NCBI GenBank assembly: GCA_023511485.1
Contig: JAIMBH010000020.1
Location: 1-41,737, forward strand
Source: Bacillota bacterium
Lineage (GTDB): Bacteria > Actinomycetota > Aquicultoria > Aquicultorales > Aquicultoraceae
Reading direction: 5' to 3'
DNA: 41,737 bases
This document shows, one piece after another, positions 24,201 through 32,754 of this stretch (position 1 is its first letter; each line of letters opens with the position of its first letter). Below the pieces are notes generated by a model. That model did not search any database. It was not told the origin of the DNA and saw only the letters and a list, made by a program, of their open reading frames with translations. The position numbers were made by a program, and so were the translations under genes.

Positions 24201-24878
24201 ATGGATAAAAAGGACCAATTCAAAAACGACCGATCCAGGAATAAAAGAGAGCAGTTTGTAGGCTCAAGGGGAAGCTCCAAATCCATGTATATAGCAGTAG
24301 CAGCTGCTGTTCTTTTGGTTATAGTAGCTGGTTTTCTTTATGCTGGGTCAAAGAATAAGGCTGCTACTGGGCAGGTAGATCCCAGGGAAGCTAAATATAT
24401 AGGCCGGTACTTAACCCAAGGCTTTGCGCCGGCCAAGCTAACCGAGCCAATCAAGTATGATAAAACAATTGAGCCGCTTGATATCAAGCCAGAGGTCAAA
24501 GATGGCAAGGTTCTAATCAACGTTGGCGATGTTATAAGCAGCAGGATGGTCTACTTCGAGTATACAAGACCTTCCGATAATCAAGTCATACCCATGCTGG
24601 CTTACATAAAGCCGTCGGGTAGGCTTTTTACCGGGGTAAGCCTGTGCCCGCCCTGCCAGGCAAAGAAACAGCACTTTGAATCCGATAATCTGCTTACGTG
24701 CAATTCATGCGGCACAAAGAGGGATCCGGAAACCCAGGCAGGCATCTCGGGTGCCTGCAAGCTCTATCCGCTTGATGAGATGCCGCATAAGCTGGTTGGG
24801 GACAAAATTGAGATCGCGGAAGCCGACCTTGCAAAGTGGACACCGCAGCCGCTCGACCGGCCTGTCGGTTCAGAATAA
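24201..24878 (+). CDS. DUF2318 membrane protein
   Basis: About 225 residues with a basic N-terminus, one membrane segment (about residues 26-46), and a C-terminal cysteine cluster 'CPPCQAKKQHFESDNLLTC' followed by 'NSCGTKRD' and 'GACKLYPL'. DUF2318 proteins are predicted metal-binding membrane proteins that occur beside ABC permeases in P19/FetMP-like iron or copper uptake loci. ATG at 24201 is chosen because AAGGTGG lies 8 nt upstream; a GTG at 24189 is less likely. It begins the five-gene transport operon. The bound metal cannot be read from sequence. Confidence 0.85.
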   Translation: MDKKDQFKNDRSRNKREQFVGSRGSSKSMYIAVAAAVLLVIVAGFLYAGSKNKAATGQVDPREAKYIGRYLTQGFAPAKLTEPIKYDKTIEPLDIKPEVKDGKVLINVGDVISSRMVYFEYTRPSDNQVIPMLAYIKPSGRLFTGVSLCPPCQAKKQHFESDNLLTCNSCGTKRDPETQAGISGACKLYPLDEMPHKLVGDKIEIAEADLAKWTPQPLDRPVGSE

Positions 24879-24916
24879 AGTAAGTCAGGCATTTTTTAGC
24901 GTTAAGGAGGAAGTCA

Positions 24917-25432
24917 ATGGAGAAAAGTAAGACTAATGGACCTACCACTGGGGCCACGGAGGTGGAGAGCATGGAAAGCTCGGCCAAAACCGCCTCCAGC
25001 AAGAAACAGCAAATCATTAAGTATGCAGCGGTATGGGTTGCACTCGTTGCCGCCTTTTTCATCGTTAACATGGTCATAAAATCTGTGGTGGCCACGGGAA
25101 ATGTCCAGAACCAGGGTGGCTATTACACAAGCAGTATCCCGGCATCAAACAACTATGCAGTTCAGGCAGATCTGGCTCCAGGGGCTGGATTTGGCAGTTG
25201 CGGAGCCGGAGGGGCTTGCTGTGGTACAAGCTCACAGGCCACCGGCGAAAAGACCAATTTTAAACAGCTTGAGAAGGTTGCAATCGACTGGTATACAAAA
25301 ACCTATGGCGACTCAAACGTAACGGCAGAAGTCAAGGACTTTGGCTGCCACCAGCAGGTAAATATCCTAAAGGATGGCAAGGTTATAAAAGAACTTGAAT
25401 ACCGAAACGGACAACTAAGGCCGATTAATTAA
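24917..25432 (+). CDS. Cys-rich single-pass membrane protein of the metal-transport operon
   Basis: A 171-residue protein with one membrane segment (about residues 36-58), a small Cys/Gly motif 'GSCGAGGACCG' near residues 93-103, and a C-terminal domain 'AIDWYTKTYGDSNVTAEVKDFGCHQQVNIL'. The family is not recognised. The cysteine cluster and the 'FGCHQQ' site suggest metal or thiol chemistry outside the membrane. It has a strong AAGGAGG site and sits between the DUF2318 gene and the ABC permeases, so it may be a metal-binding partner of the transporter. Confidence 0.75.
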   Translation: MEKSKTNGPTTGATEVESMESSAKTASSKKQQIIKYAAVWVALVAAFFIVNMVIKSVVATGNVQNQGGYYTSSIPASNNYAVQADLAPGAGFGSCGAGGACCGTSSQATGEKTNFKQLEKVAIDWYTKTYGDSNVTAEVKDFGCHQQVNILKDGKVIKELEYRNGQLRPIN

Positions 25433-25435
25433 TAG

Positions 25436-25484
25436 AAGCTGTCAGCTATCAGCCATCAGCATGAGATGTAAAAGCTGTCAGCTA
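25436..25484 (+). repeat. Short direct repeats before the first permease
   Basis: AAGCTGTCAGCTA occurs twice (25436-25448 and 25472-25484), with further partial copies of 'CAGCTATCAGC' between. Such repeats are often dispersed intergenic elements. They fill the only sizeable gap inside the operon. Confidence 0.6.
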
Positions 25485-25494
25485 GGAGCTATAA

Positions 25495-26655
25495 ATGAAA
25501 TTGCGCCATATAACCTGGAAGAACATAAAAGAGCACCCGTCGAAGGTCGCCCTTTTGATCGTCTCGTTGGCAATTGGGGTGGCAACAGTCGTAATCCTGT
25601 TTAGTATATCAAGAGCGATGTTTATCGATTTGCAGGACAAAATCGACGAGTACGGCGCCAATATGGTGGTCGTGCCAAACTCCAAAACCCTGCCGCTTAC
25701 CTATGCTGGGGTTACAGTTGGTGGCCTGCAATACGAGTCGGCGACGCTTACTGAAGCGGATGTGGCTAAAATCCGCACAATTGAGAACCGGGCCAATATA
25801 AACGTGGTTGCACCAAAGCTTTTAGGTATCGTTTCCATCAAAGGACACAAGAGCGTTATTGCCGGTGTACATTTTGCCGATGAGTTGAAGATTAAAAAGT
25901 GGTGGAATATAAAATCCGGCATCCGCCCGGGTGGTAACCGTGAGCTACTGTTGGGAGGAAAGGCTGCTCAGGTATTAGGTTTAGGTGTTGGAGATAGTGT
26001 AGACATCCAGGGTGAGAGTTTTAAGGTAGCCGGAGTACTCTCTCGGGTTGGAACGCAGGAGGACGAGCTTATCTATCTTGATCTCAAACAGGCTCAGACA
26101 ATTTTAAATAGACCCGGTGAGGTAAGCCTGGTTGAGGTTTCCGCCTGGTGTAAGAATTGCCCGATAGCAGACATCGTAGAGCAAATCAGTGCTAAATTGC
26201 CCAATGCTAATGTATCTGCGGTAAGACAGGCCGCAGAAGCTAGGGATTTGGTTATTAACCATTTCATTCTCTTTTCGGCAATTCTATCAGCTACGATGGT
26301 CGCAGTTGCTATATTAATAGTTTTTACGAACGTATTAAGCTCGGTCAGAGAAAGGCGCCGGGAAATCGGGATATTCAGAGCGGTTGGTTATCGCAAATCC
26401 CATATCCTTAAGGTTGTTTTGCTAGAGACCGGCGTTGCAGGTATATTGGCGGGATTGGTTGGCTACCTCGCTGGATTTTTCGGTGCCAGTGCAATCGCAC
26501 CGCTGGCGGTCGGAATCGATGTTGGAATTAAATTCGACCCTGTACTTGCAGGTGCCTCAGTCGGTGGAGCGGTTCTCATCGCGCTTCTGGCAAGCCTGTA
26601 CCCGGCAATACTTGCCTCACGTCTTAACCCGGCCGAGGCCATAAATGCGCTGTGA
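25495..26655 (+). CDS. FtsX/MacB-type ABC transporter permease
   Basis: A 386-residue protein with the MacB layout: one N-terminal membrane helix (about residues 18-40), a large extracytoplasmic domain, and three C-terminal helices ending 'ASRLNPAEAINAL', the standard family ending. The extracytoplasmic domain carries a 'WCKNCPIAD' cysteine pair that the second permease lacks. ATG has TAGGAG 6 nt upstream. It pairs with the next permease and the ATPase. The DUF2318 context suggests metal handling rather than lipoprotein or macrolide export. Confidence 0.9.
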   Translation: MKLRHITWKNIKEHPSKVALLIVSLAIGVATVVILFSISRAMFIDLQDKIDEYGANMVVVPNSKTLPLTYAGVTVGGLQYESATLTEADVAKIRTIENRANINVVAPKLLGIVSIKGHKSVIAGVHFADELKIKKWWNIKSGIRPGGNRELLLGGKAAQVLGLGVGDSVDIQGESFKVAGVLSRVGTQEDELIYLDLKQAQTILNRPGEVSLVEVSAWCKNCPIADIVEQISAKLPNANVSAVRQAAEARDLVINHFILFSAILSATMVAVAILIVFTNVLSSVRERRREIGIFRAVGYRKSHILKVVLLETGVAGILAGLVGYLAGFFGASAIAPLAVGIDVGIKFDPVLAGASVGGAVLIALLASLYPAILASRLNPAEAINAL

Positions 26656-26682
26656 TTTTCAATCCTCCGAAGGAGGTAAAGG

Positions 26683-27840
26683 ATGAACATACAAACCATA
26701 GCAATCAAAAATATAATAAGGCGCAAGGGAAAGATGGCCCTTACCGTGATTGGGCTGGCGGTCGGTGTAGCCACGCTGGTTGCAATTGTTACGGCTATGC
26801 TTGGGTTCCAGAGAAGTATCGATAAAAAGTTCGATGCCTTTGGATTTAACATCATCATCTATCCTTCATTCTCAAACCTGTCCCTATCCTACGGCGGCAT
26901 GAACATATCCGGCGTTGATACATACAGCGTAAAGTCACTTAGTTTAGAAGATGTCGAGCGGATCAAAAAAATACCCAGCGCAGACAAAATCGCTGCCGTA
27001 TCGCCTAAGCTTTTAGAAGTCGCCGAAGTTAAAGGTAAAAGAGCACTTCTTGTCGGGACAGATTTTAACCAGGAACTGTCGGTCAAGAGGTGGTGGCACT
27101 TAAACGGAGAAAAGCCGGGAAGTGATGATGAAGTCATCATCGGGGCTGATGCTGCCAGAGAGCTTAAGCTCTCTGTAGGGGATAGGTTTGAATATGGTGG
27201 CAGGGTATTTAAGGTCTCTTCGATACTGGATAGCACAGGAAGCCAGGATGACAGTCTTATCTTTGCCGATTTAAACCAGGTCCAGTCAATCGCTAATAAG
27301 GCTGGCAGTTTGAGCCTAATCGAGGTCTCTGCAAGGGGCGGCGGGGATATTGATACGGTTGTAGAGGACCTTGAGAGAGCGATTCCAGAGGCGTCGGTAT
27401 CTTCTATAAAGCAGGCAGTCCAGTATAAAGAAAAAGCAGTTGGTTCGCTGGCTAATTTTGGTTTGGCAGTGAGTGCGGTAATCATCATGATCAGCGGTTT
27501 GATAGTTTTTACTACCATGGCCTCTTCGGTAAGTGACCGCAAACGTGAGATCGGTATATTTAGAGCGATAGGGTACCGGCAATCTACCGTCGCCAGAATT
27601 ATATTTACGGAAGCCTTTATTTTAAGTCTTATTGGAGGCGTTACCGGATACATTGCCGGATTTACCCCGATTTATATACTGCCGGTTGTCCTGAAAAAGA
27701 TCGACCTTTCCGTCAACCTTAATCTGTTTGTTTTGGCCATGGCTGTTGGTCTTGCAGTCTTTATAGGCATAGTGGCTAGCTTGATACCGGCAAGAAGGGC
27801 TGCAAATATGGATCCGGCCGATGCGCTTAAAAGTTTATAA
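26683..27840 (+). CDS. FtsX/MacB-type ABC transporter permease
   Basis: A 385-residue paralogue of the preceding permease with the same layout: N-terminal helix, extracytoplasmic domain, three C-terminal helices, and 'ARRAANMDPADALKSL' at the end. It has a strong GAAGGAGG site. The two probably form a heterodimer in the membrane. The cysteine pair of the first permease is absent here ('VSARGGGDID' at the same place), so the two halves are not equivalent. Confidence 0.9.
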   Translation: MNIQTIAIKNIIRRKGKMALTVIGLAVGVATLVAIVTAMLGFQRSIDKKFDAFGFNIIIYPSFSNLSLSYGGMNISGVDTYSVKSLSLEDVERIKKIPSADKIAAVSPKLLEVAEVKGKRALLVGTDFNQELSVKRWWHLNGEKPGSDDEVIIGADAARELKLSVGDRFEYGGRVFKVSSILDSTGSQDDSLIFADLNQVQSIANKAGSLSLIEVSARGGGDIDTVVEDLERAIPEASVSSIKQAVQYKEKAVGSLANFGLAVSAVIIMISGLIVFTTMASSVSDRKREIGIFRAIGYRQSTVARIIFTEAFILSLIGGVTGYIAGFTPIYILPVVLKKIDLSVNLNLFVLAMAVGLAVFIGIVASLIPARRAANMDPADALKSL

Positions 27841-27852
27841 GGAGGAGAGTAA

Positions 27853-28587
27853 ATGCCTTTGGTTTTGGCAGAGAGTTTAAGCAAATATTATGGGGGCGGT
27901 GGGGGCACGAGGGTTTGTGCACTGGATGGCGTCAGCTTTGCTATAGAGGAGGGCGAGTACGTTGCGGTTATGGGTCCGTCGGGCAGCGGAAAGAGCACGC
28001 TGCTTGCGATACTTGGGGCGATGAGCCCACCAAGCAGCGGAGCCTTAACCATAGATGAGATAGAAGTCTACGGTCTTCCGCAGGAGAAGAGGGCAGACTT
28101 TAGGCGTGAGTATCTGGGATTTGTCTTCCAGCAGCTTCAGCTTATCCCGTATCTTTCTGCGCTTGAGAACGTTATGCTTCCCCTGGTTATCACAAATCAT
28201 AAAGACAAAGATAAGAAAGAGCTTGCACTAAACACGCTTGCAAAGGTTGGACTTGCAAATAAGGTAAATCGTCTTCCGTCAGAGCTATCCGGTGGCGAGC
28301 AGAGCAGGGTTGCGATCGCCCGTGCGGTAGTAAACAACCCTCCAATACTTCTTGCCGACGAACCGGTGGGGAGTCTTGACACCAAAACAGGGAACGAAGT
28401 CCTTGAGCTTTTTAAGAAACTCCATGAAGAGGGCCAGACGATAATTATGGTCACACATAATCCAGAGTCAATCCGCGATGCCGGCCGCCTTATTACGCTA
28501 AGGGACGGACGCATAGTGGAAGATATAAAGGCAAACGATATTGACGGTATGCGGCTAACCGAGTGTGCGATCTTTACCGATGTCTAA
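27853..28587 (+). CDS. LolD/MacB-type ABC transporter ATP-binding protein
   Basis: A 244-residue ATPase with Walker A 'GPSGSGKST' (about residues 40-48), signature 'LSGGEQSR', Walker B 'ILLADEP' and the His switch 'VTHNP'. It matches the LolD/MacB group that works with FtsX-type permeases. It follows the permease by 12 nt with AAGGAGGAG upstream. Its last four bases overlap the end of the convergent csoR gene. A glycine-rich insert ('YGGGGGTR') near residues 14-21 is slightly unusual. Confidence 0.93.
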   Translation: MPLVLAESLSKYYGGGGGTRVCALDGVSFAIEEGEYVAVMGPSGSGKSTLLAILGAMSPPSSGALTIDEIEVYGLPQEKRADFRREYLGFVFQQLQLIPYLSALENVMLPLVITNHKDKDKKELALNTLAKVGLANKVNRLPSELSGGEQSRVAIARAVVNNPPILLADEPVGSLDTKTGNEVLELFKKLHEEGQTIIMVTHNPESIRDAGRLITLRDGRIVEDIKANDIDGMRLTECAIFTDV

Positions 28588-28859
28588 GCTTTTACAAAAC
28601 GCTCGATTACATCGATAAGCTCCTGGATGGTAGCATCCTCGCCTCCATTTACAAGGGCGTTTCTAATACAGCCCTTAATATGATCATCGAGGATAATGAA
28701 ACCGACTCTTTGTGTGGCACCTAATACGGAAGAGATTTGCACCAGGATATCGACGCAATACTTGTCATCCTTAACCATTCGCTGGATGCCGCGAAGCTGC
28801 CCTTCAATGCGTTTTAGCCGTGATAAGATTTTTTCTTTATCGGCCGAGTACGACGCCAT
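28584..28859 (-). CDS. csoR: Copper-sensing repressor CsoR
   Basis: A 91-residue all-helical repressor of the CsoR/RcnR family. The copper ligands are visible as Cys in 'KYCVDIL' and His and Cys in 'DDHIKGC', the Cys-His-Cys pattern typical of Cu(I) sensors. 'LSRLKRIEGQLRGIQRMV' is the family N-terminal signature. ATG at 28859 has AGGGGG 5 nt upstream; an upstream TTG at 28922 lies in the promoter and is rejected. It is divergent from copA, with operator-like sites at both promoters. Confidence 0.93.
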   Translation of the reverse strand: MASYSADKEKILSRLKRIEGQLRGIQRMVKDDKYCVDILVQISSVLGATQRVGFIILDDHIKGCIRNALVNGGEDATIQELIDVIERFVKA

Positions 28860-28864
28860 AAAAT

Positions 28865-28915
28865 CCCCCTGTATACGTATACCCCTATTATTATGAAATA
28901 CAGCGATTGTGTCAA
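28865..28915 (-). promoter_or_regulatory. csoR promoter and CsoR-like operator
   Basis: On the minus strand TTGACA (28910-28915) and AATAAT (28887-28892) are 17 nt apart, an excellent promoter. The operator-like block 28865-28886, with TATACCCCTA and a GTATACGTATAC centre, follows immediately and reaches the ribosome-binding site. This fits autorepression. Confidence 0.7.
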
Positions 28916-28967
28916 TATTCACACGCGTATCATATCATTAGCTTGTAATTTCAACATTATTGGCGTG

Positions 28968-29000
28968 TGGTATAATTATATTGATAGGGGGTAGGGGTAT
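28968..29000 (+). promoter_or_regulatory. copA promoter and CsoR-like operator
   Basis: An extended -10 (TGG-TATAAT, 28968-28976) is followed by ATAGGGGGTAGGGGTAT (28984-29000), which is the reverse of the TACCCCTAC-type core at csoR and ccdA. The remaining leader to 29243 is about 240 nt. It holds an open frame without a start codon and no recognised element. Confidence 0.7.
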
Positions 29001-29243
29001 ATCACAGCTACATTGGGGGTTCGCCGCTCAGGGTGCTATCAGAAAAGAATGCTTATCAATTGAAAAGAGTATAGCTTTACTCAAGAATAAAAACAGCCGA
29101 ATAGAAAATCGGTTGGATTATTATTGGCAAAGCTTGAAAAGTGATGGAAAATTTAAAAAAGTATTTTTAGTCCGGTTGTTTCCCCAAACACCGAGTCTTA
29201 AAACCTGCAGGACAATAGTGCGTGAAGGAGTAGTAGTATAACG

Positions 29244-31697
29244 GTGACAAAAAAATATATTTTACCGATTACAGGGATGACCTGAGCATCATGCGTACGT
29301 CGTGTGGAAACGGCACTCGGTCGACTTGAAGGCATAAAAAGTGTAAATGTAAGCCTCGCGAACCAAAAGGCGGTTATCGAAGCCGATGGCCCTAATGTCA
29401 ATGTTGCTGATTTGATCAGGGCTGTTGAGGATTCTGGGTATCACGTGCCGGTTGATGAGATAACTATTTCAATCGGCGGCATGACTTGCGCCTCTTGCGT
29501 AAGAAGAGTAGAGCAGGCTTTGTTAAAGATAGACGGTGTTATCGAGGCCAACGTAAACCTTGCAACCGAGAAGGGTACCGTAAGGTATATTGCCGAGATG
29601 GCGGGCCCGCGCGATTTAAAGCAGGCGGTAAAGGATGCAGGCTACGAGGTCAAGGAAGAGAATCAAGCAGGTGCCCCAAATAAGGAAGAAATTAAAGACC
29701 CGAAGCAGATCGAGATTGCGGGTCTTAGAAAACGGCTTGTAGTGGCCGCAGCACTGACCGCTGTAATCATGGTCGGAAGTATGCACGAGCTTATCCCGGC
29801 GCTTGAGCTTATCCCAATGCAGGTCCGGTTTATTGCATTACTTGTCCTTACAACCCCAGTTCAATTCTGGGCAGGTTGGCGGTTCTATCGCGGGGCGTAT
29901 TTGACCGCAAAACATGGCAGCACCGATATGAATACGCTTGTCGCTGTGGGTACATCGGTTGCATATCTATACAGTGTTGCAGTTACTTTCTTTCCAAAGT
30001 TTTTTGCTGCACAGGGATTGCAGCATGGAGTCTACTACGACACAGCGGCAACTATTATCACCTTAATTCTGTTTGGGAGATATCTTGAGGCTAAGGCCAA
30101 GGGTCGAGCCTCAGATGCCATAAAGAAACTTTTAGGCTTGCAGGCTAAGACAGGTCGCGTTGTGCGAGACGGGCATGAGATTGATATCCCGATTGAGGAT
30201 ATTCAGGTGGGCGACATTGTTATTGTTCGCCCGGGTGAGAAGGTGCCGGTTGATGGCACGCTTATCGAGGGCCATTCATCTGTTGACGAGTCGATGATTA
30301 CCGGCGAGAGCATCCCGCTTGAGAAGCGCGAAGGCGATACAGTCATCGGCGCCACGATTAATAAGAATGGCACTTTTAAGTTTAGGGCAACAAAAGTCGG
30401 CTCGGAGACAGCTCTAGCTCAGATTATACGCCTTGTTGAGGAAGCGCAAGGTTCAAAGGCCCCCATACAGAGGCTTGCCGATGTTGTTGCGAGTTATTTT
30501 GTCCCAACGGTTATTGCAATCGCACTCATTACTTTTGCTGTCTGGTACCTGTTTGGTCCTAAGCCAGCCTTTACGACAGCTTTACTCAACTTTATTGCAG
30601 TTCTTATTATAGCCTGCCCGTGCTCGCTTGGTCTGGCGACTCCGACTGCGATCATGGTTGGGACCGGCCAGGGGGCACAAAATGGTATCTTGATTAAAGA
30701 TGCGCAAGCGTTGGAAAACGCACATAAGATAGACACCATTGTCTTAGATAAGACGGGCACGCTTACTCAAGGCAAACCCGTGGTGACCGACATCCTGGCA
30801 AGAAATGGTTTTTCCGAGTCAGACATCCTGCGTTTTGCGGCATCTGCCGAACGGGCTTCCGAGCACCCGTTAGGTGAGGCAATTGTTGCAAAAGCAAAAG
30901 AAGCAGGGGTTGTGCTTGTAAGCCCTGATGATTTCGAGTCTTTTACTGGGCGTGGAATCAGTGCCAAAATCGACGGGCGCCGGGTAATGCTTGGAAATCT
31001 TCGTCTTATGCAAGAGCACAACGTTTCACTGGATGGATTATCCGACCAGGCAATAAAACTGTCTGAGGAAGGCAAAACGCCGATGTTTATCTCGGTCGAC
31101 TCACAGGTTGCCGGCATTGTTGCAGTAGCTGATGTGCTAAAGCCAAATTCAGCCTCTGCAGTTAAGAGATTGCAAGAATTGGGACTTGAGGTCATTATGT
31201 TAACTGGCGACAATAAGCGAACAGCCATAGCAATAGCCAGTCAAACTGGCGTAAATCGAGTTTTGGCTGAAGTGCTTCCGGCCGATAAGGCTATTGAAGT
31301 GAAGCGGCTTCGGGAAGAAGGTAAAACTGTAGCTATGGTTGGCGACGGAATAAATGACGCGCCAGCTCTTGCTCAGGCTGATATCGGTATCGCTATTGGT
31401 ACAGGAACCGACGTTGCTATCGAAGCATCTGATATCACGCTAGTGGGTGGCGATTTACAGGGTCTGGTGACTGCAATCGCGCTATCGCGAAAGACTTTAA
31501 AGACGATATACCAGAATCTCTTCTGGGCGTTTTTCTACAACGTCATACTTATTCCAGTTGCCGCCGGCGTGCTCTATCCAATTTGGGGCATCCGGCTTGA
31601 CCCGATGTATGCCGCAGCGGCGATGGCGTTTAGCTCGGTATCGGTTGTCTCGAACTCGCTGAGGCTTAGACGCTTTAAGGCGCCGCAAGTACAGTAA
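29244..31697 (+). CDS. copA: Copper-transporting P1B-type ATPase with in-frame UGA (possible selenoprotein)
   Basis: 817 residues if the TGA at 29283-29285 is read as an amino acid. Two N-terminal HMA domains come first: 'GMT-X-ASC' at residues 11-17, where X is the TGA, and a normal 'GMTCASC' with Cys 82 and 85. Eight membrane helices follow, with the Cu(I) site CPC at 458-460, the phosphorylated Asp of DKTGT at 502, 'SEHPLG' and 'GDGIND'. It pumps Cu(I) out of the cytoplasm. The start is GTG at 29244 (AAGGAG 13 nt upstream), the only usable start after an upstream in-frame stop. No start with a ribosome-binding site exists just after the TGA, so either the TGA is recoded (selenocysteine) or the gene is damaged or mis-sequenced there. 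Confidence 0.88.
29299..29325 (+). promoter_or_regulatory. Possible bacterial SECIS-like hairpin in copA
   Basis: Downstream of the TGA, GTCG/CGAC and GTG/CAC can form a bulged stem with a 7-nt apical loop (GAAACGG, 29307-29313). The loop begins 21 nt after the TGA with G in first position, as expected for bacterial SECIS elements. Folding was done by eye, and an alternative stem (TGCGT/ACGGCA) is possible. Confidence 0.35.
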
Positions 31698-31739
31698 TTT
31701 TCGGTTATCAATTTATGATTTCCGGTTGAATAAATATTT

Positions 31740-31767
31740 AAGGACGGAGTTTGTTTCCGTCCTTTTT
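31740..31767 (+). terminator. Terminator after copA
   Basis: AAGGACGGA and TCCGTCCTT form a perfect 9-bp stem with a 7-nt loop, followed by a T-run. Confidence 0.9.
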
Positions 31768-31847
31768 ATTGTCTATCGGTTGCAGGTGTGCATAAACCCA
31801 CCTCTAATAGGAAAAATAAAACCTATCTAAGTCAACCGGAGGATTGT

Positions 31848-32630
31848 ATGGCGATAGATCTATATAAGATCGCGCAGATGTCTGACATTCATTGCGGAGA
31901 CCCGCGTTTTAGCGACGAGCTTCTGTCGAATGCGATTCAGGAGATAAATTCTTTGGAGCCTCATGTCGTTGTAGTCTGTGGCGATCTGACAGCTGCCGGT
32001 TACTTAGATCAATTCGAGCAAGCCAAAGAATATCTGGATATGATTGAGTGCCCGCTAAAGATTATCTTGCCAGGCAACCATGACAGCCGCAATCTTGGCT
32101 ACCTTTATTTTGAGGGTATCTTTGGTTCGCGCTACAGCACTCTAGATTTGCAGTTTGGGATGCACACAAGAGAAAACTTTGAGGAGCGCATAAAATTTGT
32201 CGCAGTCGATTCCACCAAGCCGGATCTAAACGACGGCGAGATTGGACGTGAACATTACGATTGGCTGAGAGAAGAATTCAGCGCGCCGCATGCTTTTAAA
32301 GTCTTTGTGCTTCACCACCATCTGGTGAGCGTCCCGGGAACCGGTAGGGAGAGAAATATTGTGTTTGATGCAGGGGATGTGCTCGCGCTTCTTCGCGGTT
32401 CCGGAGTAAATCTTGTTCTGTGCGGTCACAAGCACGTTCCATACACCTGGAGTATTTCAAACACTCTTATAATAAACAGTGGGACTGTTGCAACTCTGCG
32501 CACCCGTGGCTATACTCCGCCGTCATATAATCTTGTAGAAATCAGGCCAGAAGAGATTACCGTGATTACTAAGACTCCTGGCGTAGATTTTGCCGAGGAG
32601 TTTTCTTTCGCACGCAAGCCAATCTTTTAA
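31848..32630 (+). CDS. Calcineurin-like metallophosphoesterase
   Basis: About 260 residues with all motifs of the family: 'DIHCGD' (D-x-H), 'VVCGDLT' (GD), 'LPGNHD' (GNHD), 'LHHH' and 'LCGHKH' (GHxH), which bind two metal ions. It is similar to 3',5'-cyclic nucleotide phosphodiesterase (CpdA-like) and related phosphoesterases. The substrate cannot be told from sequence. ATG at 31848 is chosen because GGAGG lies 5 nt upstream; a GTG 60 nt earlier has none. It appears to be a single gene after the copA terminator. Confidence 0.88.
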   Translation: MAIDLYKIAQMSDIHCGDPRFSDELLSNAIQEINSLEPHVVVVCGDLTAAGYLDQFEQAKEYLDMIECPLKIILPGNHDSRNLGYLYFEGIFGSRYSTLDLQFGMHTRENFEERIKFVAVDSTKPDLNDGEIGREHYDWLREEFSAPHAFKVFVLHHHLVSVPGTGRERNIVFDAGDVLALLRGSGVNLVLCGHKHVPYTWSISNTLIINSGTVATLRTRGYTPPSYNLVEIRPEEITVITKTPGVDFAEEFSFARKPIF

Positions 32631-32754
32631 GTTGCAAGAGTTCCAAGGTGTCAAAATATAAGTGTTGGGTAAATCAAGCTATGGTGCTAAAAAAAATGAC
32701 CGATAAATATTATTACCTGAGCTTGGTTTTAGAACTCTGGTTTCGAGGTGGAAA

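Noticed and set aside
26889-27653. A 254-residue minus-strand open frame
   Set aside because: It is antisense to the second ABC permease, which has full family features and a strong ribosome-binding site.
28960-29241. A 93-residue plus-strand frame in the copA leader
   Set aside because: Its first codon lies before the copA promoter, there is no good start after it, and it matches no family I recognise.
29304-31697. copA starting at GTG 29304, after the TGA
   Set aside because: There is no ribosome-binding site, and it would cut off the metal-binding loop of an otherwise well-conserved HMA domain; GTG 29244 has an AAGGAG.
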